From Chaetomium olivaceum (lineage: Eukaryota; Ascomycota; Sordariomycetes; Sordariales; Chaetomiaceae), in NCBI GenBank assembly GCA_039881045.1, contig JAYWVB010000025.1, forward strand, positions 248,001 to 312,000: a stretch of 64,000 bases of DNA. The letters are read 5' to 3'. Both the position numbers and the translations under genes were made by a program. Of this stretch, positions 57,190 to 64,000 are shown piece by piece; position 1 is the first letter of the stretch; each line of letters begins with the position of its first letter. Below the pieces are notes generated by a model. It was not told the DNA's origin. It did not search any database and worked only from the letters and a program-made list of their open reading frames with translations.

Positions 57190-60100
57190 TCACGCCTCCT
57201 CATCACCAGCCTTCTTCCTCCCCCTGGTAACCCTACCACCAGCCTTGGCCGGTGCAGGCGCAGGGGCAGGTTTCTCGGCGACTTTGGCAGCAGCAGCAGC
57301 AGCCTTCCCTTTGGGAGTAGCTTTAGCCTTTGCAGCAGATTTGGTCACTTTAGGTGTCGGAGCGGCAGCAGTGGCCTTTGCCCTGCGAGCGCCCCGGGAG
57401 GGTGGCGGGGGCGTAGGTGCCGGGCCTTCCTCCTCTTCACCCTCCTCCTCAGCCTCCTCGCCACCATTCTTGTCCTCCGCCGGTTCCGCCTCATCGTCAC
57501 CGGCCTCCTCCATCTCCACATCCCCATTTTCCACGTCAGAGAGGTCGCTCCCGGACTTGTCATCCTGCTCCTCTTCCCGTGCCGGCGGCGCCGGTGCAGC
57601 CTTGGCCTTCCCCCTGGTCGGGATAGCGCGCTTCCCCCTACCAGCCGGCTTCTCCTCAACCTTTTCCTCCTCCTCCTCGACCACCTCAGCAACCTGCTCC
57701 TCCTCATCCCCCTCCTCCTGCTGCTCAGACCCGACTCCATTCTCCGAACCCTCTCCACCATGTTCATTATCATCGCCCTCATTCTCACCCTCACTCCCAG
57801 ACCCAGACCCAGCCTCAGACCCAGAACCGGCATCGCTACCATTCTCATACTCCCACTCCGCAACGCCGTCCAGCATCTCCTCGTCATCCACGTCCGAGTC
57901 ACGCTCCATGTACGACTGGTTCAGCCCCGCGGAGCGGCCGCTGCGCCGACGCTCCGAGTCGGGAATAGCCCTCCCCGTAGTGGACTTCTTGGCCTTGCTG
58001 CTTGAGGAGGCAGACTTTTTCGGCCTGGGGGTGCTGCCGGCCTTCTTGGCGCTCTTGATGGGCCTAGGTTCCTTTGGCTGGCCGCCGGAGGCAGACTTGG
58101 ACTTGGATTGGGTGCGGGCCTTTTTGGAGGGGTGGTTGGGGTCGCCGCGGTCGTCGACGGATTTGCGTTTCTGAGTAAGGTGAGGTCAATTAAATAGCCC
58201 AGCTAAAATCAAGAGTGGTGGGTATGTGGTCAGTGGCATACCTTCTTGCGATCCATCGCCCGGAGAAGCTCGTCTAGCTTCTCGTCGACGCCGTCCGGCA
58301 CGAGCTGCTTCTCGGCGATGGCCTGTGCCTCTTCATGCGACTTGAGCGCATTGTACAGACCGAGAGGCAAACCGACCTTACCCGGGTAGGCAATGAACAC
58401 CCAGTTCTTCTTGTCTTGCCACTTCCTGATGACGGCCTGCGCCAGGTCGCTCAGCACCTGGTGGTTGTTGCTACGCTGGTCTAGTGCGTCCTGCGTCTGC
58501 TTGACCGCTCAGCGTACTTGTAGATGTGGCCTATGTTGGACTCGGTCGCGCGACCAGGCTGACGTAGAAGAGCATGTATCGGGCGTGGTCGACTAGCTCA
58601 TCCAGCTCGGCGCTGTAGTCAGGGTGGTGGGCGAGAAGGGACAGGAGCCGGCCCATGACAGCCTCGAGAACGGGTTGCTTGTTGTCTTGGAAGTGGCGCG
58701 CTCGCGACCGGATCCAGGTTTCGGTCCGCTGCTTGAACTCGGTGTTTGGCTCGAACGCCAACAAAAAGACGATGGTGTAGAACCGGGAACGTAGCTTGCT
58801 GTCCGCAAGATACTTTTGCAGCTTCCTCACAAAACCGTGGCGAACCTCTTGAACCGCGTCTTGGGTTGTGAGAGCGAGCGCGTCAAAGTCTTCAGGCGAG
58901 AGCAACTCGTCAAAATGTTTTTGCTTGCACAGTTTCAACATCAGCTGCGCTGCGAGCAGCCTTAACCGCGCTCGGTGATGCTTCGGAGTCTCCTTAGACT
59001 TGGAAAGCTCTCCCTTGGAGCGTATCAGCTTCATGAACAACTTCCAGACCGGCTTTGCTTTCTCCTTCGCCTCGTCAACATCCTCGGTGCTTATTAGCCT
59101 ATTGGCCAAGGTCCTGAGGGCGAGGCATTTGGCTTGGCACTCCTCATCCAAGTCGGCGTCGTCGACCCAGTCCGGATCTTTGGCGCTGGCCTCCGTCCGG
59201 ACATCAAGAAGGACTTGCTGGACTGCCATGTTGAGGATCTTATCCTCCGCCTCTTGAGTGACCTTGGGCGCAAGGAGCTCAAGTTGGCTCACAGCGGCCA
59301 GCTTGTTCAGGAAGTTCTTGGACCCGTACGACCAATCTTTCAGAGATCGCTGAAGAAGGTCGGTTGCGCTGAGCATGCTCTTGTCGTCTTTCTTAGCGAG
59401 CAGGATGTTTACCGCATACTTTGCGGCCCTGGTAGGTTGGCCGTAAAGCGCATAGTTGATCATGGTCCGCATGAACTCCCTTTCGGCCGGCACATCCTTG
59501 GGGTATTTGCGAGCATATGTCGAGCACGCCTTCAACGTCTCGACGACCACCGGGTCATTCTCCCGCGTCTGCGTGGGAGCCTGGTCGACAAGGTCCTTGC
59601 AGAGCTGTCCGATATGGGTCTTGAACAGGTCGGGGTTCCGTTGCGAAATCTCGTTCAAGATCTCATGGGCGGCTGAGCCCATGTTGTTCTTGTCTGACCT
59701 CGAGAATTCCATGATGGAAGCTAGGTGACTGCGGTTGAACATCAGGCAGCCCGACCGGTAGAGGAGGGGCAGCAATGTATCACGGACGACGGGGTCCTTG
59801 CTGGCCTGGATGCGCTTCATCAACTCCTTAAGCGCCTTGTGAACCGTCTTGAAGTCATGTTCCTGGCCAATGACAAACTTGATGAGGTTGTAACTGCGCC
59901 GGTCATTGGTTTTGGCGAACCGGTACAGGTCTTGTTCTGCCTTGGGCCCGTCGGGAAGGAACTGAGAGATATACCGCGTAGTTTTGTTGAGGTTAGCCGT
60001 CTTCTTCGTGGCATCGTTGTCCATCACGCCACCGTTGAACTGGTCGCATTGCTTGACATAGGTTTCGAGAACATGAGCGAACTGGGGCTGTCTCGCTTGC

Positions 60101-62073
60101 ATGGCAAAGAAAGCCTTCTTGCCATTGGCGTCGAGAGACCTGAGAAGAAGAAGTATCCTTTCCGCCCGTATCGCATCCGGATCGAATGTCGCTGCTGCGG
60201 CAGCTTGGGACTGGGAGCTGCCGTTGGATGTGGCATTCTTAGGGGCCTTCTTTGGTGGGGGATATGAGAGGGGTACGAGGCATTCGTAAATAACGCGATC
60301 CAGCAGTACATTGAGCTCGAGGTCGTTGGCGTAGAACGAGTTGTAGATGCGGGTGGGAACGGCCCCGAGAGCAGCTGTGACAGCCTCGTGGCCGGCGAGG
60401 AGCTCCCCGGCCGCGACACCCCACAGCTTCCCCAGCAGGGACATGGCAGCAACACGGACGGCCGGCTTCTTGTCACGACAACGATCGGCCAGGGTGGATA
60501 AGACAGAGCCATCCTTCCCAACGCCCCCACTAGGGCCGAGTTTCAGGATGACGTCCCGAAAGCTGAAGCACTCAATAGCCTTCACGGCCGCTAGTCTGAC
60601 TTTCTCATCACCATCCGAAAGCTTCTCTCCGATTCCCTGAATCAGCGCCGCCTCGTCCTCACGCCCTAGCCCAATGCCACCGGCCGAGGTTGAAATAATG
60701 TGCCCGACAGCTGTTGTCCAAGCGGCCCGGATGGCTGGCGACTTGTCGTTTCTCCTGCTGAGGAAGTTGTGGAAGGTCACGTTGTGAGTCTGCGAGAAAG
60801 AGATAGCGGAGAGCGGCGTGGTTAGAATGTTTGCCGCAGGAGCCTCTGTCTTGTCTTCGTCGTCCAACCCCAGTGGTGGGTAACCAGCCGGGTCCAATGT
60901 CGGGGGAGGCGGTGGCCCAGCCGCACCAATACCCGAAATCATGTCGCCTAGCGTTTCGGTAGCAAGGAAGCGAAGGTGAACATTGTCGGCAGAGAGCTCG
61001 GCATCGACTTGTGGGACCACGTTCTGAAGAATCTGCGGCGCGGCTTTCCAGATCTCTCGGATGAGCGTGTGGGCCTTGCGCAATTCTCTCAAATCCGACT
61101 CGGACGGTGCGGAGGGCCCGTCATCATCCTCGTCCCCGTCCCTGTCAGGCCGTCCGGCAAAGCTCGTCGCGTCAACAATGACATCGCTGAAATACTGGCT
61201 GACGAAGCGGGCCATCTTGTCAGGGGATATTTGGCACATGTGCTTCACGATCTGGTAGGCCTCGGGTTCCTCCTTGGCGAGAAGAGTGGCCTGGTTCTCG
61301 TCCAGCTGGGCATGGTTGTGCTTGTCCCTGCCACCCCCGGCGCAGCGGCTCGTAGAAACTGGGCCATCATCACATCGACGACCTTTGCCGGGAGGCTCGT
61401 AGCGTCCTCCACGAGCACACCTAGGAGCTCCTGCATACTATACTCGACATCCTTGGCGACTTGTTCTCCCGAGGCCGACTTTGACCCTGAGACGCCGTCG
61501 AAGATGGTGGAAAAGAGGTGGAGTAGGAGGTTCTCGCTCCCATCGACGTCTAGCAGCAGGACGATGCTCTTAATTTCGGCCAGAGAGCGCAGGACGTATT
61601 TGTGTTGGTTGTTGTAAGGATTCGATGGATCAAAAAGGGAGGGAATGATGGAGGTGACGGTGAGATTGAAGACGTCCTAAGTGGCCTGGTCAGCAAGAGT
61701 AGTTTGGGGTGCGACGGTGACGGGCAATACGGACCTTGAGTTGGGACGGGGTAAAGGGGGCATCTGGGGCGCAGAGGCGGAGGATATCGACAACGCAGCA
61801 AGCCGTGTAGGCGCGTACCCCCTTATCCTTATGGTTGAGGAGCTGGTGCGATGCGACCTCCTTGGCGACCTTGGTGAGTGATGCCGGGTCGGTCAATTCC
61901 TGGTCCATCTCTGCCAACTCCTTGGTCAATTTGTCGAGCCTCTTAAGTAGTGTGTCAATCGCAATCGGTTTCCCGGGGCGCCATGTCAGCGGCTCGTTGA
62001 ACTGCAGCCGGACGATTCCCTCTTCCGGCTCCTGTTCCTCCGCCTCAACGGCAGCGCTCCGGCGAGGCGCCAT
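57190..62073 (-). CDS. PDS5: Sister-chromatid cohesion protein Pds5
   Basis: HEAT-repeat regulator that binds cohesin and controls its maintenance and release from chromosomes. Exon 1 (62073-61735) starts MAPRRSAAVEAEEQEPEEGI. Conserved Pds5 blocks: RLDKLTKELAEMDQE, KGVRAYTACCVVDILRL and APDAPFTPSQL, then HKYVLRSLAEIKSIVLL, RKAHTLIREIWKAAP and RAAWTTAVGHIISTSAGG. KWQDKKNWVFIAYPGKVGL and DEKLDELLRAMDRKK follow before the last intron (58241-58171). The C-terminus is a long basic and acidic tail (Lys/Arg-rich, then Glu/Asp runs, then KATPKGKAAAAAAKVAEKP) ending VTRGRKKAGDEEA, with AT-hook-like character. The first intron is 61734-61677. Single-base breaks are inferred near 61326-61336, 58543-58556 and 58499-58513, with conserved sequence on both sides. 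The total is about 1,500 aa, usual for fungal Pds5. Confidence 0.92.
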
Positions 62074-63582
62074 GGCGCGCTGCGGTCTTCAATAGTATCG
62101 TGGAATATTATCGGCCAATGTCGGTCGCGTGGGTGAATCGGTCTCCGTCTCGGGTTCGCCGTCCAGCGCAACGAGGGAGCGGGGAGTGGGGGAAACAAAT
62201 CGGCGGAGGGCGTCGCGTGCGTGTGCGACTTCAACAGGCAATTGTCGCTTCGGAGAGGCGCCGCGTTGATTAATGGCGGCAGAACGGCACAGCGGCACGC
62301 TGGGGTTTTTGACAAATGTGTGGCCTGTAAAAATCAATTGCGCTGTCCGTTTTGCGGTGTTGCGTGGAGTGGTGAGTCGTGGGAGATTAGTATGCTGGGT
62401 ATCGGCTGTTCATAAATATCAGAGAGGTGGAGATGTTCAACTGTGTTGAGTGGTACGCGCTTCAGGTCGCGTAGCTTTCAAGTTTCGGGAGCTGCAGAGA
62501 GCGTATCTTGAGTGGGGCCAAGCAGCTGTGGCGCGAATAATTTGGTTTCCAGTCTGAATTGGTCACTGGTCACGACCCGGGAGCGAGGAAACAACAACCG
62601 AACAATTCAACAACCCAAAAACCTAAAATTTCAGGGCCACTCAACACTTTACTCAGAATTACAACAACGTCATTTTTATCCAAATACACAGTAGTGGTCC
62701 AATCTCTCGGTCAAATGGGAGTGAATTGTCCTCATCATCGCTTATCTTTCACAGTAGGCGGAAGAGCACCTCATCGACGGATGCCAAGACTCAGGGGCAC
62801 TTGTTTACTTGACCCTTTTTTTCTTGTCATGGAGGGTGGTTTCCACAGCTGCCTTTATATTCATGTTTTATTTCAAAACTGTACATAGGCTGGACATCTG
62901 TTAGGCTTGGTTATATGTGTCACGCCATGTCTCATTGGTTGGTTCGTAGCATAATTCTTTGGGTCGTGGTTGGTGTTCTTAGACGCTCCGGATCCCCTTG
63001 AGCTCGTTAGAATGGAAATCGGCGGCGCTCGGCCAAAGAAGGAAGAATGAGTGTAAAATAGCAAAAGTTCAAAGGATAATGTATCTTGATGAGCAAACCA
63101 GGGACCCTCAGCTTTTGACCTTGCGTAGCAGCACCCCAGTGTCTGCTGGCCGAAAGAGAAAAGAGCATGATACGTTAACCACCACACCCCCTCAGGTCTT
63201 CTTTCCAAGCTAGACATGAATGCCTAGTTAGCCTTGAGATGATTTTTTGAATTTGCAGAAAGACAGTGCTAGTTAAGTTAATAACCTGCTTGGCTTGCCC
63301 AGCTACGTGAATATCTCAAGAAGGAAAGGGGGGTGGTTCGTCTGAGGAGGAAGACCTCAGTTATCAACAAGAGAGATTTCATTTGCCGTAACTCCCATCC
63401 CTCCATAACCACCTTGTTAATCTGGAATCTGAGTCTGGGGGAAGGAACCCGACCAGTGTTGGCCTTCATCTGAAGTCCTGTAAATTCTCGTAAAACTTCT
63501 GGCTGACTTTTGAGCACTCTGGATTTCCCTCCTTCCTGGCACCAACTTATCGGGCACCAGGTTTTTCCATATCACACTCTTT
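62074..63582. other. Intergenic right of PDS5
   Basis: Upstream region of PDS5 and further non-coding DNA. The AT content rises after about 62600. No gene is seen. Confidence 0.55.
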
Positions 63583-63605
63583 CCGGAACTTCTATAAAGT
63601 TCCGG
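63583..63605. promoter_or_regulatory. Perfect palindrome around a TATA box
   Basis: CCGGAACTT, then CTATA, then AAGTTCCGG: nine-base perfect inverted arms with the TATAAA word at the centre and right arm. TTCCGGAA also looks like heat-shock-element half-sites. It precedes a pyrimidine-rich leader and probably serves a gene starting beyond the right edge. Confidence 0.5.
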
Positions 63606-63619
63606 TCCCTCCATCTCTC

Positions 63620-64000
63620 GCCTTCTCTCTTCCTCTTCCAACCAAACCACCTGATCGTTCTCTCTCGGCGCTCGCACTAGTCATCACTTGCGCACGCAAC
63701 TCTCGTTCTCGGCATTCCAATCGTTTGACGGCATTAGTTCCGGAATCAAGTAAGTAATATTCTTTTCTACAACTTCGTATTTCGAATTATTCGTCGAGAT
63801 ATCGATGGTCGAGGCAGTCGGTTACCCAGACAGCTACAGACCGAAGTTCACCATGTGTTTGCTTTGAGCGGCTGATCGCAGGAACGATTATTGTATGCAA
63901 GCTCTATATCTTGCCAATCTTAAACACTCGTTCACTATTTGAGGTCGACTTCTCACATTTATTACTCTATTCTTTCACTCATTGGCGCTCTTTTTGTCTT
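63620..64000 (+). other. Probable 5' leader exon and start of a 5'-UTR intron of a gene beyond the window
   Basis: A CT-rich stretch (63607-63690) typical of fungal transcription start regions is followed by a consensus donor, CAAGTAAGTAA, at about 63747-63757. No acceptor or start codon of a clear protein follows before the edge, so this is a candidate leader with an intron running on. Confidence 0.35.

Noticed and set aside
1..64000. tRNA/rRNA genes, CRISPR arrays or intact transposons
   Set aside because: No cloverleaf-forming T-arm consensus in a proper context, no rRNA signature, no regularly spaced direct repeats, and no reverse transcriptase or transposase sequence was seen. CRISPR is not expected in a fungus.

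Overview
This is a fungal nuclear window, most likely a filamentous ascomycete of the Sordariomycetes and probably near Sordariales. The genes have short GT-AG introns (about 45-130 nt, with CTAAC/CTGAC-like branch sites). The G-alpha subunit matches what I remember of Neurospora GNA-1 almost residue for residue, at the same 353-aa length. The other genes are typical of Pezizomycotina (Sas10, Tsc10, Mic10, Urb2, Cdc123, Cwf21, a Cdc25-type RasGEF, Pds5, a C2H2/fungal-specific transcription factor).

Left part (1-13.8 kb), the most interesting region. It holds a tiny split metallothionein gene, a two-nucleotide-binding flavoprotein monooxygenase, a ZIP zinc transporter with an extended Cys/His-rich N-terminus, a GPI-anchored secreted protein with two CEPHGDHWHC modules, a small secreted-protein candidate, a second ZIP transporter, and a class I SAM methyltransferase. 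Nine copies of a YATCAAGGT motif, seven of them extended to CYATCAAGGTYCTC, sit in the non-coding DNA of these 12.8 kb. All main genes except the small secreted-protein candidate have a copy within about 0.8 kb upstream. No copy of this form was found from SAS10 rightwards, apart from one ATCAAGGT inside coding sequence and one looser match. I read this as a candidate zinc-responsive gene island.

Middle and right parts (14-64 kb). These hold mostly conserved housekeeping and signalling genes: SAS10 (-), TSC10 (+), a DUF3716-like Cys-rich protein (+), gna-1 (-), a DUF1771-Smr protein with a CaaX-like end (+), a hypothetical membrane protein (+), MIC10 (-)/URB2 (+) in divergent pairing, CDC123 (-)/CWF21 (+) in divergent pairing, the RasGEF (-) and a C2H2 transcription factor (+) separated by about 6.5 kb without a recognisable gene, a GH16-type secreted glucanase (+) and PDS5 (-). 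The right edge carries a promoter-like palindrome and what looks like a 5' leader exon of a gene that continues outside the window.

Data-quality warning. Many genes need single- or di-nucleotide shifts to keep their conserved protein frame, including ones expected to be essential (SAS10, URB2, CDC123, PDS5, the RasGEF). Almost all shifts fall in homopolymers or short repeats. I therefore treat them as probable sequence/assembly indels rather than pseudogenes. Exon limits are my own splice-site readings, with no transcript support.
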